Assembly (NCBI RefSeq): GCF_021130785.1
Contig: NC_060213.1
Coordinates: forward strand, 71,134,001 to 71,198,000
Reading direction: 5' to 3'
DNA: 64,000 nucleotides
Source of the DNA: Homalodisca vitripennis
Taxonomy: Eukaryota; Arthropoda; Insecta; Hemiptera; Cicadellidae
Shown: positions 38,908-50,984 of the stretch, piece by piece
How the letters are laid out: each line of letters begins with the position of its first letter
Numbering within the stretch: the first letter of the stretch is position 1
The notes under the pieces: model-generated
Told to the model about the DNA's origin: nothing
Seen by the model: the letters and a program-made list of their open reading frames with translations, nothing else
Databases searched by the model: none
Program-made: the position numbers and the translations under genes

Positions 38908-38935
<28 letters not shown>
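38762..38935. repeat. Compound (TA)n with interspersed short hairpins
   Basis: TA tracts at 38,762-38,791, 38,826-38,857, 38,862-38,877 and 38,906-38,934. Between them a 22-base hairpin unit, AACTCC-GCTTAT-GGAGTT, appears at about 38,807-38,824, and a mutated version at about 38,887-38,904. A related unit follows transposon 2 near 57,180. Confidence 0.85.
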
Positions 38936-38939
<4 letters not shown>

Positions 38940-39142
38940 TGGTCTTTAAGTAGCAGGTACTATACTTTCATTTGATCCTAAACATTAGAACCAACGAATG
39001 CTAGTAAAGAACCCAATATATGTGAAAAAACGGATGTAATTGACAGTACAGATGTGTGTGTAACAGTTTAATAACAAAACTGTGACTTTCTATACAAATA
39101 TTGATCCTTTTGACAGAAATTTATTTTTGCACGTCTATCATT

Positions 39143-39253
39143 GCTTAATATTAAAAAAGATACAGCAATGTCCTGTACAATTGCCATTACTATAATTTAC
39201 TTTGAAATGTTTAGGTAACATATTTAATTTAGTGTATACAGGTCTCAAATGTC
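39143..39253 (+). repeat. 110-bp repeat, also at 63,369-63,482
   Basis: It shares ATACAGCAAT, TCCTGTACAA, GCCATTACTATAAT, TTTGAAATGT and ATACAGGTCT with a block inserted in copy B at 63,369-63,482. That block is absent from the matching place in copy A (about 43,990). Confidence 0.8.
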
Positions 39254-39448
39254 AGCTTTACAAATTGCAGGACAAAGGAGCTTTACCTGAAATGAAAGAA
39301 TTCGAAAGGTACTTGTACATATAAAAACTGCAAACATTTTATATTCTGTCTATTTTTAGATTTTTGTTTTTACTCTTTAGGTCTATTTTAGCTGAAATAC
39401 GATTATTTTGAGAGCTAATCCGAATAAAGCTGAAAAAGAGATTATAAA

Positions 39449-39450
<2 letters not shown>

Positions 39451-39512
<62 letters not shown>
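39451..39512. repeat. (CT)n microsatellite
   Basis: About 31 uninterrupted CT units. Frames across it give Arg-Glu repeats and are artefacts. Confidence 0.95.
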
Positions 39513-39514
<2 letters not shown>

Positions 39515-40015
39515 TTATCATAATTATTAATATAGTAAGATTTATAATAGCTAGACATAAGTTTATTTACAATAATCATGTAATAGCTGACATTAGCCTA
39601 TAGACATTATAAATACAATTGGCATAAAAAGATATATCTAAAACGAAAACAAGATAACAAAGAGAACCGTAACCATAATAAATCTAAGATAAACAACAGT
39701 GAGAAAAGTTGTATGAACTACAAGCTCAATTAGTAAACTATGTTTTCATCTTCAATTGTTGATAGAAACAGTATTCTGCCACGTGGACTATAGATAAACT
39801 GTTCGCAAATAAACCTGCGCAGAAGCAAATTTCTGAGCTGTGCCGCGCAGGAACGCTCCCTCCGGCTAGGGGTTGGGGTGGGGAAGTCGGACCAGCACCT
39901 TCTTGTTTCTGTGTATCAGCTGTGTGAATCGTCTCGCTCGTACAGTTTTGTTTAAACTGCAGCTTTTTTACTTGTTCAATAATCATATTGTATTTTTGTG
40001 TGTCGGTATATAGAA

Positions 40016-40180
40016 GTGTCGCAGTCTAAACGTAAAATATTAATTGAATGGATTAATGTAACCTTAATCGTATCCAGGAAGCTTGCATTTTGTTGTGAGG
40101 TTAGCCACGCAGTGGCAGTGGCCAAGAGAGAAGTGTCGTTCGGTCTTGACCCGTTCAATTCGAACGGGTTAGTCAAGTGA
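40016..40180 (+). other. Short frame partly conserved with copy B
   Basis: In copy B an ATG at 57,358 begins MSQSKHKILIE. Here the same frame begins at a GTG and reads VSQSKRKILIEW. Both later pass through FG-x-DPFN at the hairpin. In between, copy A has about 27 extra codons. It could be the 5' exon of an element protein or a chance frame. I give no function. Confidence 0.25.
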
Positions 40181-40800
40181 ACAAACGACCCGGATCATAA
40201 CATTTAAAATATTTATTAATGCATATGTTAACATACAATTACATTTTGTAATCAGTTTTATTAGATATATTTTCATTTACTAGATTCCTGAAACAATACC
40301 TCTATTGTTCTATATCTATCCTTTCACTGTACGGTATGCTGTTCCTTCTTCTATTCGAACACCTTTTTACAAGCGGATCCTTTCGTTCAATCAGTCATTA
40401 CATTCAGTCGTTCATTCGTTCATTCTGTTCTGTCAACACGATAACCGGTATAACACGCTCTAGCAGGAACGCTCAGTAACTCTGTACTGACCGGTTCAAC
40501 TGAAGGAATCGGAGCAGTGAAAGAGACCGACTGAGACGGATCAATCAGCATCGGGAACTCAAATCACCCAGGGTCTTTTTGTAAACGGTTCGCCTATATT
40601 TACCGCATTTTATTTGAGTCAAAAAGCAATATTCCGGGAGCACAGCCGTACAACAGATTGAAATAAATAGAACATATAAGTACTAAGGGACAAATTTATA
40701 AATGCATTGTACTTTATTTACATTCCATAACTATTGTAATGGAAACAGATTTTTTTCGAACATTTGCCATCGTTAGGTAATACAAAATATCTGTAAAAAT

Positions 40801-40837
40801 ACGTTCAGAGATTAGCAATCTGATCTCTTCTTCAGGT
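40801..40837 (-). ncRNA. CTGAAGA-type hairpin (hammerhead-like) in copy A
   Basis: The minus strand reads ACCTGAAGA, then AGAGATCAG...CTAATCTCT forming a stem, then GAACG. CTGAAGA plus a stem plus GAA approximates the hammerhead core CUGANGA-stem-GAAA, but the last A is a C. Copy B (59,746-59,781) keeps the stem with compensating change but has CTGAAAA. It is similar in layout to 21,816-21,854. Confidence 0.35.
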
Positions 40838-41590
40838 AAGTATCTGAATTAACATATAATTACAATCTATGTTAAAATAAACAAATTATATAACAGGACG
40901 TTGTGAAATGCACAAGTCAGGAATTACAACAACCATGTTGTGTGTCAATTTCTAGGGCACTAATATACTGCGCTAATTCAAATACATGCACTTAATATGA
41001 AAAAAACTAATTATTAAAATTGAACTACAGAAAGAATGTCACAATAAATACACGAAACACACATTTATTATTTACACTCTCTGAAGAACCACGATTACAA
41101 TCCAATAGTAAATGGCGATCGTCACAGCCGAAAATAAATGGTAGCCAAAAAGAGAGGAATCGGGTGCGGTCTTTTTATTATCCTATTCTAAGGTTCCCAA
41201 TGAATTATGTTGGCTTCATTACAATTTATACGACGGTCTTCGGATCATTATTTGCAATTGTGCAATTTTTACTTTCGATTAGCCCTGAAGATTTGCTTTT
41301 TAATTCTTATGCCTAATTTAATCCTTTTAAAAATATTAAAAATATTGTTTTCAGTCATCGGATTAGACAGCAATGCTCTGGTTGTTATAAATTATGTCAG
41401 AATGATTATCTGTGTTAAAATTGTTATAACCAAGTATTTGCGTTTTTAATATACACTGTTTTTGTTTTCTTTTTCCGCTTAAGACAATAAGCTGAGTGGT
41501 GGAAGATTAAGTACTGACAGGAATTCAGGATGGGCAGAGTTAGGTGTAGAGATTGCCTCCTTTCGAGATCCTATGACGACTGATTTTGGG

Positions 41591-41591
<1 letters not shown>

Positions 41592-41659
<68 letters not shown>
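41592..41659. repeat. (TA)n microsatellite expanded in copy A
   Basis: About 34 TA units. The matching site in copy B (about 60,476-60,484) holds only about four. Confidence 0.95.
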
Positions 41660-41660
<1 letters not shown>

Positions 41661-43004
41661 ATCATGTCACCCAAAAATATGGGATAGGTTCTATAATAAA
41701 GACCTATAAATCCACCCATTCACTCCAAAGCATCGATATCTTTACAATAAAAAATTCTAAAAACCTTGTAATACAGTATCTAACTCCTGAAGTCAAAACA
41801 ATGTTAGGTTTTGCTGCTTAATTATATTATATTACATGAGGTATAAATATTTTCACACAATATTCAGAACATTCGTCATCACGAAATCAACCGGTCTGAG
41901 TAACAGACCTAGTATTTCAAATCCGACAAGAGAATAAAATAACGCTGTTGTTTCCCAAAAAAAGATATATCCAATGAAATGAACACATAAATTTTAATTA
42001 GCAATTGAGATGACGTTATATTAAATTATTTATTTATAAAATCGTGTAATTGTCATAGTCGTAATTTTTTATTTTTACATGAGTACAGAGGTGACATTTG
42101 GGTCACAAGGCCCTACATGTATTGGTATGGTGTAATACACACCTTCGTTAATTTTACAAGGATAAAAGTTGTTATAAAAGGAGTAAAGTAAATTTCACGA
42201 CCATTGCAACTCATACTCGTGCTCTGTCAAAATTAGGCCACAGGAGTTCTGTACTAGCCAAATTTACATTCTTATACTGTATGTTATCAGTTATACTGCA
42301 GAGATGTATATTATGAGGTCAGTGTCCTTAGGATATATCTGCTTATATATTTTGCTGAGCACAAAGTGTGTTAAATAAATTAAATGTTGCTGTCTTTGTG
42401 TTTATTCAAGATTATGCTTGCTTATAGACTATTTTAAAACGAAATGTGTGAGGGTAAATCTGACAATTTCAACTACTTACGATAACTTACACACAATAAA
42501 ATAGAGCATTTGGAGTATCTAATTCCTCGGAAGTTAATTTATCAAACTTGAAAACAATAATCATTTAAAATGTAATAGTTTTCCTAATATATATTTTTGA
42601 AGTATTCTACCCACACATATAACAATAGTTATACCGTAAAATGATAATTTGTTTTCATACCTATGAAACAGTAATTTTGGTCCAGGAAATTTGCATTAAG
42701 GATTAAACCGATAATTGAAAAACTTTGTAGAGAGAGGATGTTTAGAGAAACTTTTAATTAGCCCACAGATTAACCATGCAGAAAAACGCTGGAAAATATC
42801 TCCTGCAAATCCTTAGCACAATTTTATAAAGATACCTTTATTGTTAGGATAAACTACTAGTGCATTAGATTATTAAAGAAAAGTTGTTGCAAGTTATTAT
42901 AATAGTAAAGGTTAATTTTGTAAAAGAAAATATAGTCAACTCCTTATTTAATTTTATCTTTGACATTTTTTCAAAGTGCGGAATGGTACAGTATTAAAGA
43001 CGCA

Positions 43005-43007
<3 letters not shown>

Positions 43008-43061
<54 letters not shown>
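43008..43061. repeat. (TA)n microsatellite in copy A
   Basis: About 27 TA units. The copy B equivalent is at 62,427-62,452 with about half as many. Confidence 0.95.
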
Positions 43062-43063
<2 letters not shown>

Positions 43064-43192
43064 GTCGATTTTTTTAAGAACTGTATTTCTTAGCGTCATA
43101 GAGTATAGTGAAATGTTTACATTTACATTGCTGTCAGAGCTTTAATGATTTAACGAAGCCTATCTCTCGTATGTCTAGACAGATGTTACTTT

Positions 43193-43500
43193 TTGCCTCT
43201 CTCTCTATCTATTTTCCTGTATATCTGTCTTTACCACTCTCTCTGCCTGTCTCTCTGTCTGTCTATCTTTCTGTCTCTCTGTCCGTCTGCTATCTCTCTG
43301 TCTGTCCCTCTTTGTCTATCCGTATACCTCTGTATATGTCGGTCTCTCAGTCCGTCTCTCTGCCATCTCTCTGTCTGTCTATTTGTCTGTCCCTCTGTAT
43401 GTGTATTCGTCTGTCTCTCTGACTGTTGATCTCTGTCTCTCTGTCTGTATATCTGTCTGTTACTCTGCCCGTTTCACTGTCTGTCTCTCTAAATGTCTCA
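43193..43500. repeat. Degenerate (CTGT)/(CTCT) tract
   Basis: A pyrimidine-rich tract of CTGTCTCT-type units, matched at 62,580-62,885. Three reading frames stay open across it purely because of the repeat; they are Leu/Ser/Cys-rich artefacts. Confidence 0.9.
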
Positions 43501-44344
43501 GAAGTGACTTTGGATAATATCAATAAAATCGATACAAATCAGTATTAATCGTGCAACTATTGTAACCCGAATTTAATTACAATATAAAAATATTAATTTG
43601 TACCAAATCATCACATTGCCAAAAGCCCAGATCCAAAAATACACGTGTTTGTGCATTAAGAATATACAATTAAATAATTTCGAATAAATGCACTTTCTCT
43701 ACGATAGCTTTTAATAGTGGAAAACACGTGTTTACCATGATCAATAAAAGTTATTAAATAATTCGTTTGTTAACAAAAAGAGTTGTATGATTCATGGGTA
43801 GTTCTAGGAAAAAATAGTCGTATGTGTGTTGGATTAATTGCCGCTTGTGATGAGCCTGAATGAGGGCGCCCTATCGTGCAAATAAATGTAATATAACATT
43901 TTATTCCTCCAATTATTCAGTCTATTCTCTTCTGTTGTAATTGTTATAACACGTGAAACATGTTTTTACTTATTTATGACTTAAGGAAATTATGTTTTGG
44001 AATTAATTATAATTTAATTTGTGGACAATTGTTAAGCTACAAATATAAATCAAAATTCAAACACGAGAAACATATCTATAAATGAAGCTATAACTTCTAA
44101 AGTAATACCTTTAAAATTTTAAAGTTTGTATCGTGTAGAAGGCATGCTTATACATGGTTCTGATTACAAAATGGCCTAAATTCCTTAATTTGCTGTAATT
44201 TCTTTTTTGTCTTGTTAAAATAATTCTACTTTTTATTGTATTTAGTAAATACAATGAAAATCTTTACTCGCTATAAATATTAAGTAACAATTATTTCCCA
44301 AATGAAAGACGAATGCACCATCTTAAATGAAAGTTAGGCATTAA

Positions 44345-44995
44345 AATTATATTGGTGCCCAATACTAGTGTTCCTGCCCTACCTATACTAGGCTATCCTT
44401 TACCCACAGTCAGAATCTAGCGAGGTCAGAATAATCCATCCACATCACTATCCATCGACCTAGTAACTCCCAACTGTACTAATTAACACTCAGTCATAAT
44501 CTAAGTAAGTAATAATGGTTGTGCGTAGTAATTATAACTTTAATGCTTCATAGTAAAAAGCATAGATTTACCTTTAGATTAGTTTGTTACCTTTATGGTA
44601 TATTACATAATAGACTGTAGGCGTATTGCAATTTGCCGCATGGAAGAAAACTATTGTGTAAAGTCCGATTTCTGTTTTCTGATTGGTCAAAACATTTGGC
44701 TGTATTATTCTAGACTTTATCAAAATCACGTGTGTTTTTCGTAGCTTCTCTTCTCGGTTATTCATAAAAAAGAATCCTTTATGGATTGAAAGATAAAAAA
44801 CACAGACTTAAACATCACTGACAGTAGAGTATTCAATTTTTACTCTTCAGGTGACTAATCTTTACTGTTCCATTAGTATTTCGCTTGGAGCTATTTATAG
44901 AAACCGATCAATTTCCATTTCTATTTTAAACCCAACGTATATATTGAATAAAAGGCGCAGTAAAAAGTAATATCACCAATAAACAACGGAATATT
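44345..44995. other. Non-coding stretch
   Basis: No supported gene. AGGTGACTAATCTTTA near 44,850 resembles the 3' end of the R1-like remnant at 8,607, which is too short to call. Confidence 0.4.
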
Positions 44996-44999
44996 CAAT

Positions 45000-45235
45000 A
45001 TTGACATGCTCAATAAGTGAATATTTTGACATTGAAAGTGATGTAGGAGCAGAGGCTTGTCACCAAGTGAAGTGTCGCTATTCATGCGACCTGAAATATT
45101 CAAGCAGTTGTAAATAATGTGGGTGGTAAGAGTGAACGGGGGTAGGTAACATCAAAAACATCCAACTTTTAGCTTTGACATCCCTCTAGAGTGGTAATAA
45201 TATTGAGAATTTTAAAGGTTGCCCAACTTGACAGC
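45000..45235 (-). repeat. Dispersed repeat H, reverse copy
   Basis: On the minus strand it has the order ATGTCAAAGCTAAAAG, ACCACCCACATT, GAATATTTCAGG, ATAGCGACACTT and CCTACATCAC. Of the copies it is the closest to the 5' half of the 53.99-kb copy. Confidence 0.75.
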
Positions 45236-45239
45236 TTAC

Positions 45240-46655
45240 CTACTATATTAATTATAAATTGTAAAGCTTCTGTTCAATATAATAATTTTTGAAGATCTAA
45301 AAAATATATACTATTATAATTTAGGAAATTTTATAATGAAGCACTAAGACGTGTGTATCAATATATTTATATGAAATCTTTACAAAATGTCAAAAAAAGG
45401 TCATTGAAGACAGTTACATGTTTTTTATACAGAATATTATAATAATGCTTTCTTACCATACATGTTACTTCATTTATGATAAAAATAAATGGAATAATGT
45501 TTACCAAATCATGCTGGTCTTGATGTAAAATTGAATGTTGTATTAATGCTTGCTTTAGTGTATGATTAATTATTATATTCGTGCTGTTGTTCTGATTCAA
45601 TTTTTAAATTTTCAGGATTAGTGCTATGGTCATATGATACATACGAATACTTCATAAGCCAGTATATATTTAATGATTGTGGATTAGTTTAAACTAGTTT
45701 AACACAGATTCGAAAATTTTCGATACGGTAAGTAGAGAAGCTTATACATGTGAAAACTGGTCATAGTTGTTGTGTTTATACCGACTTAGGGTTATGGCAC
45801 GAAAGTGTTGAGTTTTCCTAGTTGTAAAATATGGAAAAAACTTTTAATCTCCTATAGCAGAGTAGTTTATTAATAAATACACCCATAGTGTATCAAATGC
45901 ATACAATAATTACCGATAGAATTATGCAAGGAAATGTAAAATGTCAACTACAACAAATTATAAAATAGTTAGTCTTATCATCATCCATGAGATACCACGC
46001 TGAATTAAAGAGACATCAATACAGACAATAAACCGCCCCTAGTATGATTAGTGTGGTTATGTTTTATACTATTACTATATATTTATATATGCGATAAGTG
46101 ATTTTTTAGGAATTCATTATTCTAAAAATGTAATTAAAGCAGCAAAGATGATTCTTAATTATCTTACCTGGCTTGGGTTGGTAATTATAGAATTCCCGAA
46201 AATTAAATACGATTACGAAGTATAAATAAAAAAAATAGGATAAGCAGATATAATGCTATTTTGTCTGTTAATAATTTAATAAAATATTATTCCCTAAACA
46301 GTATAATAAATTTTAAGATATTAAATTTAAATCTATAAATATTGCAATAATTACAGGGATTATTACTTAAAATTATTATAACAATCTTTTTAATAATTTT
46401 AATACTATTAAATTATATTAACACGAAAAAATAAATGTTAATTATCTATCACTTTTTAATAGAGTTTTGTAATTTATTTAACATTTTATTACGAAAAGGA
46501 ATAATACAAAAGTAGACCCTAAACTAACAGGTTCGCAATGCAATATAAATAATACATTTTATTATATATTTTAGAAAGATAACAAATCTGTTTTTAGTCA
46601 TGAGAACTGTGTGGAATGCAGCAAAAATAAATATTTATTATGCAGAGTTCAGTAT
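45240..46655. other. AT-rich non-coding stretch
   Basis: No supported gene. It is very AT-rich at 46,200-46,500. Confidence 0.5.
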
Positions 46656-46659
46656 ATTT

Positions 46660-46905
46660 TGTTTAAACAGAATCTAGGACTCACATCCCAACTGCAGTTC
46701 GATTACAACTGGAGCGAAACATTCAAGACAAGGGAGTGAGGGTAAATACACGGCCTGAGTAATGGATTACTCTCCCCAGGGCTACCAATCTCTTGCAGGC
46801 TCCAAAAAAGATATCCCTCGCCAACGGAGAAACAATAACATGTACATGGAATTATTTACTTCTAAAATTTAAATGTTATCTAAGTATTTTCCGCTATTTA
46901 TATAA
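46660..46905 (+). repeat. Dispersed repeat with conserved core, copy 1
   Basis: It matches 53,326-53,570 in the same orientation. The core (CAAGACAAGGGAGTGAGG through GGGCTACCAATC) is almost unchanged, while the flanks have diverged more. The core is GC-rich for this region. It has no open frame and no recognised class. Confidence 0.8.
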
Positions 46906-46909
46906 ATTG

Positions 46910-48375
46910 AATATTAATTAATTAAAGGAGTACTATACAAAGGCCATATAGCAGTGTGAAACGGGAGTGACAACATAAACTAATGTTCGTTATAAATAAT
47001 GATCTACAAGGTCATTACTTAGGTCACTACTTATACACATAGTAGTGACGGAGTGAAAAGGAATGAAATGAAAAATGGAATGAAATGAAATATGCCTTTA
47101 TTTAAGAGGCAGTGATACCGCATTAACAAACAATCAGATAAAAAATAAGTAGAACTGTTTCTAAACAGTTCGTGTGTTCTCACAAAATTCTACTGAAACA
47201 ATTCAGATATTTGAGTTGGTGTTCATAAATTGGAGCTTGATACAGTTTCTTAGATAAGAACAACAGGGAGGAATATTGTAGCGTCGACTCAAGAAATGTT
47301 ACAGTACATAATCAATTTAGTTGAATGTGTAATAAAACTAATGAAAATGAACTAATCATTTACTAAATAAAAGTGGTTTTGTAAAACAGTGAAGATTTTG
47401 CCTATAGATTTTCAGATAGGTATATAAATTATGTAATATCAATATTTAGCTTAAAATTTATTGTCCTTTTATGCAGAAATTTTAATCCTAAATTAACATG
47501 AAAATGTTATATTTGCTATAACTGTAATAAAAGGGAAGTTATAAACAGTGAAAAAAATCAAATGTTCCTTAATGTAAATTTTGTGTAAATGCATTTTATA
47601 AAGACATTATTTTTCAACATTCATGTTGTCCTTTTATTGGACATAAAATCTCTAATAAAAGTTGTGCAGTCGTAAAGCAAAACCTTTTATTAGTAGTCGC
47701 TTCAAAACCGAAAGATATACTGATACATTATCGTGTTTTTAGGCAAGAAAATGTTACGTGGTAGTGACAGAAATGCATTATTTTCATAAAGCCTTCTAGT
47801 GTTTATATACATTTACAATACAAGTACTCCTTGGGGAGGTCTAATCTGTCAGTTAATTATATAATTTGTGCTTCGTTTGTGCAGATCAATTCAAATTGTA
47901 TGTTTCAATAAGCTTGATAGTAAAATTTTTGAAATATTGGTAAAAACATATAAAATTACGTAAATGTGCCGTATTACTTTGAAAGAAAAAAAAAATACCA
48001 TCAGCTGCTGAAGGAACCATCCACTAAACAAGTTAATATCGATAAAAAGCGCCTTATTGAATATAAACTATCAGTTACGTCACTGTAAAAACAAGTCTAT
48101 AATTCACTCTAGATGCTGTTTTGTGTCAAAGACGCTTAGGTTATCAACGCCCTTCGAAAGACTAACATATACTCGCTTTTCAGGAGTGTCAGTGATATAT
48201 AAACGCAGTTTAATCTTACAGACCAGACGACAAGGTCGTTTAATTCTAATTTAACTAGATAACAATATAAACATAAATTATAGCTAAAAATTTAAACAGA
48301 TGTTCGGATTTTTTACCAACATTGCTCTAAAGGGATTCACTAGATGCAAATTGACAATCAATAATATATACTACA
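46910..48375. other. Non-coding stretch with a LINE-like tail
   Basis: At about 47,055-47,110 GGAATGAAATGAAA-type units precede GCCTTTATTT. On the minus strand this would be AATAAAGGC followed by an (ATTTC)-type tail, like the tail at 61,150. I see no coding sequence attached. The rest is AT-rich spacer. Confidence 0.4.
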
Positions 48376-48384
48376 AACCAAATA

Positions 48385-50310
48385 ACGGTTAAAAACCAAT
48401 CAATTTATTTAAACTCAACAATAACAAGATAATAAATTACATACGATTTACTAAATACATTGCTTTAAAAAATAAAAGAGACTCCCTATGACAGATTCAT
48501 CGTCACATAGGACATTTTACACCGATCCTGGTAGAGTTAGACCTAATGTGATTCATGGTCATCAAGCCCATGCCGCACTGTAGCAGCAGTGTTGCATATG
48601 TCGCAGATCAGGTGGTAGCATGAGGTAGCCGTGCATCAGTAGCGTGTGTCCTAGTTGAAGATGCCTTAACACTATCTCTTCGTGAAGGTTCTGCCAGAAC
48701 GATGTGTTCCATCATATAATACTGTCTTTGATTGATCGTAGTTTATTATTGTCGATTGCCAGCCTCTCAAACTCTACCTAGCTTTTATTTTCGCACTCAC
48801 CACAGGAACAAAGTCTGATGCCACTATCCACGTGGAGAAAGGTTGAAGTTGAAGTGCATTTAAGGTCCTTTATCTGCCAGCTCGTTCAGAAAAATTCCTA
48901 CATGACGTGGGACTTAAACGAACGTTACAACCACCACTTCAGATTAAGGAAAGTGTTCCATACATCCCAATCAAGTATATTCTTGATATTAAAAAATATC
49001 ACCTATACCTTATAAGGCGCTAAGGGATTCTGTACAGACACCAACTTCCCAGTCATAGACCATATTACACTTAATCTCTTTTTATGGCTGCGAGTTCTGC
49101 TGTATAAATCGATGAATCACATGAAATTCTGAGGGTATACCGAATATCCGCGGCAATGAAAGCGCAGGCTGTTCTCGAATTTTCTTTCCACCGGCCGTAT
49201 AAAGTACTTCGTATTGTGCGAAAATATTTATTTGTAGTCGGAATTCCTACCGGTTACTTCTGATGTTGACTAATTCTTAAAAATATATACTAATATTGAT
49301 GGAAGGCTTAAAAACACTGCAGGATGAGACTTTACAGGGGTTTGAAATTCTAACTTTCTGTATGTCTACAGACTCTAACCCTGACAGGGAAAGGTGTATT
49401 TTTCAAGCTTGATACGACACTTAAAAATTAGTTGTTATCAATTACTTTAAAGGCAGGCTCGTCTGATTTGGCCGATATTGTATAACACAAATTTAGTTAT
49501 ATTTGGTTTCCTCTGTAGAGATGGTTTACCTGTTTCTCTAAGAAGACTGGCAATAGGAATTTAGTGAAATGCTCCAGTTGAAAGTCTCACGGCAGAGTTT
49601 TGAATTTTATCCATCGTATGTATTACTCTGGGTCTTACTGAGCCATATGCTTGACAACCGTATTCTAAACAAGAACATATAGTTGCTTTATAGAACTTGA
49701 GCATACAACTCCTGTCTGGCCCAATTGAGTTACACTCAAAGGCAATTGAGTTACACTAAGAATGTTGAACCACTTTAAACACTTTTGTCCCCAAATTGAG
49801 ATGTGACACTAAAGTTCGACGGTTATTAAAAGTGAGACGCAGAAATGTAATATTCTTCCAAATATCGATTCTATTGTGCATAAGTGCGAGTGTTAGATCC
49901 ATAGAGAAGAACGTGAACTTGGTCCTTGACGGAGAAACAGAAATCCCGGTGACTCTGCACTATTGCTAAAGTCTAATAATACTCGAAAATGTCTATAAAT
50001 AGAAAACCATGTACAGGAGAAAAAGTTTCTTTTGTACGCAGATTTATTTCATTTGCAAAAAAGACAGTTACTCTAGGGATTCCATTTTCCAACATAAAGG
50101 GATTGGAAATTATACAGCTGAGTCTCATTGTAATAGTTCTTCTAAACAAGATATCGTTATAAAAGCCAACATTTGGCTCCTACCACCCCAACACAACTAA
50201 GGTGTTTACCATACCCCATCTTCAGGCAGTGTCATAGGCATTCGTTAGGAAGAAAACGGCGGTCAGATGTTTCTTTTATGTAAGAGAATTTGAGATTGCA
50301 GATATCAAAC
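48385..50310 (-). pseudogene. Non-LTR retrotransposon remnant with RT and RNase H (I/Jockey group)
   Basis: The minus-strand translation, with several stops and frameshifts, gives RT motif A as TAVFFLTNAYDTA (about 50,235-50,275), then GMVNTLVVLG, FRRTITMRLS, NPFMLENGIPR (about 50,080), GISVSPSRTKF (about 49,935), FLRLTFNNRR (about 49,840) and the thumb region CLEYGCQAYGSVRP to QNSAVRLSTGAF (49,565-49,670). RNase H follows as CAFIAADIRYT and SIYTAELAAIK (49,085-49,180), then GHTLLMHGYLMLP (about 48,625). YADD is not recognisable, Trp after motif A is a stop, and the first RNase H Asp motif is lost. AATAAA lies near 48,404. ORF1 and endonuclease are absent, so it is a dead, 5'-truncated copy. 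Confidence 0.85.
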
Positions 50311-50454
50311 AGTACCAATACCAATGGTTGGTCACTAGTTGACATAACTTGACTTGGTCAACTAGAAAGGTGATAAATAACAATAAAAGGCAAAAGATAC
50401 TCGTTAAAGATTTGGTAGGTAGCTTCCCGGATCAGTTCTACCCCGGCTCTAAGA

Positions 50455-50980
50455 ATATATGACATCGGCATTGACATGATAAGAACAGTAAGGTCATATG
50501 CTTGTGATGTCATTCCCACATTGCAAATGCATCCGCCTCAAGAGAAGAGGTTCCACAGACATGGAAGATTAGGATATTAAAACTACTGCAAAAAGCACAG
50601 ACGGCAACAAGTGTTTCTTATTTTAGAACCATGTTTATCTTCAGGCATTTCTAGGATAGTGAATAAATAGGTTATAAAACATATTACGGAAGGTATGAGC
50701 TATTTATATTTCCGAAACTCCAACCTAGGTTCAGGAAACATCAAGGGACATGCAATCCACTGGTCAACTCGTTTAGTGACTTGATTAAGACTTGGGATGG
50801 TGGCCAGTGTAGTTCACTAGTCATTATCGACTACTCAAATGTTTTTCACTCAATTAGTCCTTTTTTATTTAGGCAAGCCATAAAGTACAAAAAATGGATT
50901 TTGGTTGGCAAAACCAGGTTGCAGATCGATAGCCAACCATATGCCAGTTTTGGGGCACATGTCAGTACAGATCCGTAATT
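50455..50980 (+). pseudogene. Second non-LTR reverse transcriptase fragment, opposite strand
   Basis: On the plus strand, with frameshifts, the translation gives DIGIDMIRTV (about 50,465), WKIRILKLLQKAQTATSVSY (from about 50,565; the usual WKxAxxxPxxK...SxSDFRPIS region), LQPRFRKHQGT (about 50,722; usual QxGFRxxxST) and SSLVIIDYSNVFHSI (about 50,812; RT motif A, usual LDYSKAFDSI). The catalytic Asp of motif A is kept, but KAFD has become NVFH. Sequence beyond 50,980 is not recognisable. It differs in type from the minus-strand RT beside it. Confidence 0.7.
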
Positions 50981-50984
50981 GAGA

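Larger units (their letters stand above)
39863..44240 (+). repeat. Large unclassified repeat, copy A (about 4.4 kb)
   Basis: It is collinear with copy B (57,218-63,745) over its whole length, with many substitutions. Both have a G-rich start, a conserved GTCTCGCTCGTACAG block, an acccgttc/gaacgggt hairpin (about 40,150), a TTCATTC-rich block (40,380-40,450), a CTGAAGA-type hairpin (40,801-40,837), two (TA)n sites, a CTGT/CTCT tract (43,193-43,500), and an AT-rich tail. No frame beyond about 100 codons is kept in both copies. I cannot assign a class. A non-autonomous transposon or an old segmental duplication are both possible. Confidence 0.85.

Noticed and set aside
38762..38935. CRISPR-like array (hairpin units separated by spacers)
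   Set aside because: The spacers are TA microsatellite, there are only two or three units, and the sequence is eukaryotic.
41020..41316. Frame partly shared by copies A and B (LSEEPRLQSNSK)
   Set aside because: Comparing A with B, most base changes alter the residue and the frame breaks soon after, so there is no sign of constraint on either strand.
43108..43429. Overlapping 78-104 codon Leu/Ser/Cys-rich frames
   Set aside because: They exist only because the CTGT/CTCT tract has no stop in three frames. The same happens at 62,519-62,904.
48385..50980. A single LINE with a 5' inversion (twin priming)
   Set aside because: The orientation fits, but both fragments contain their own RT motif A in different forms, so they cannot be two parts of one element copy.
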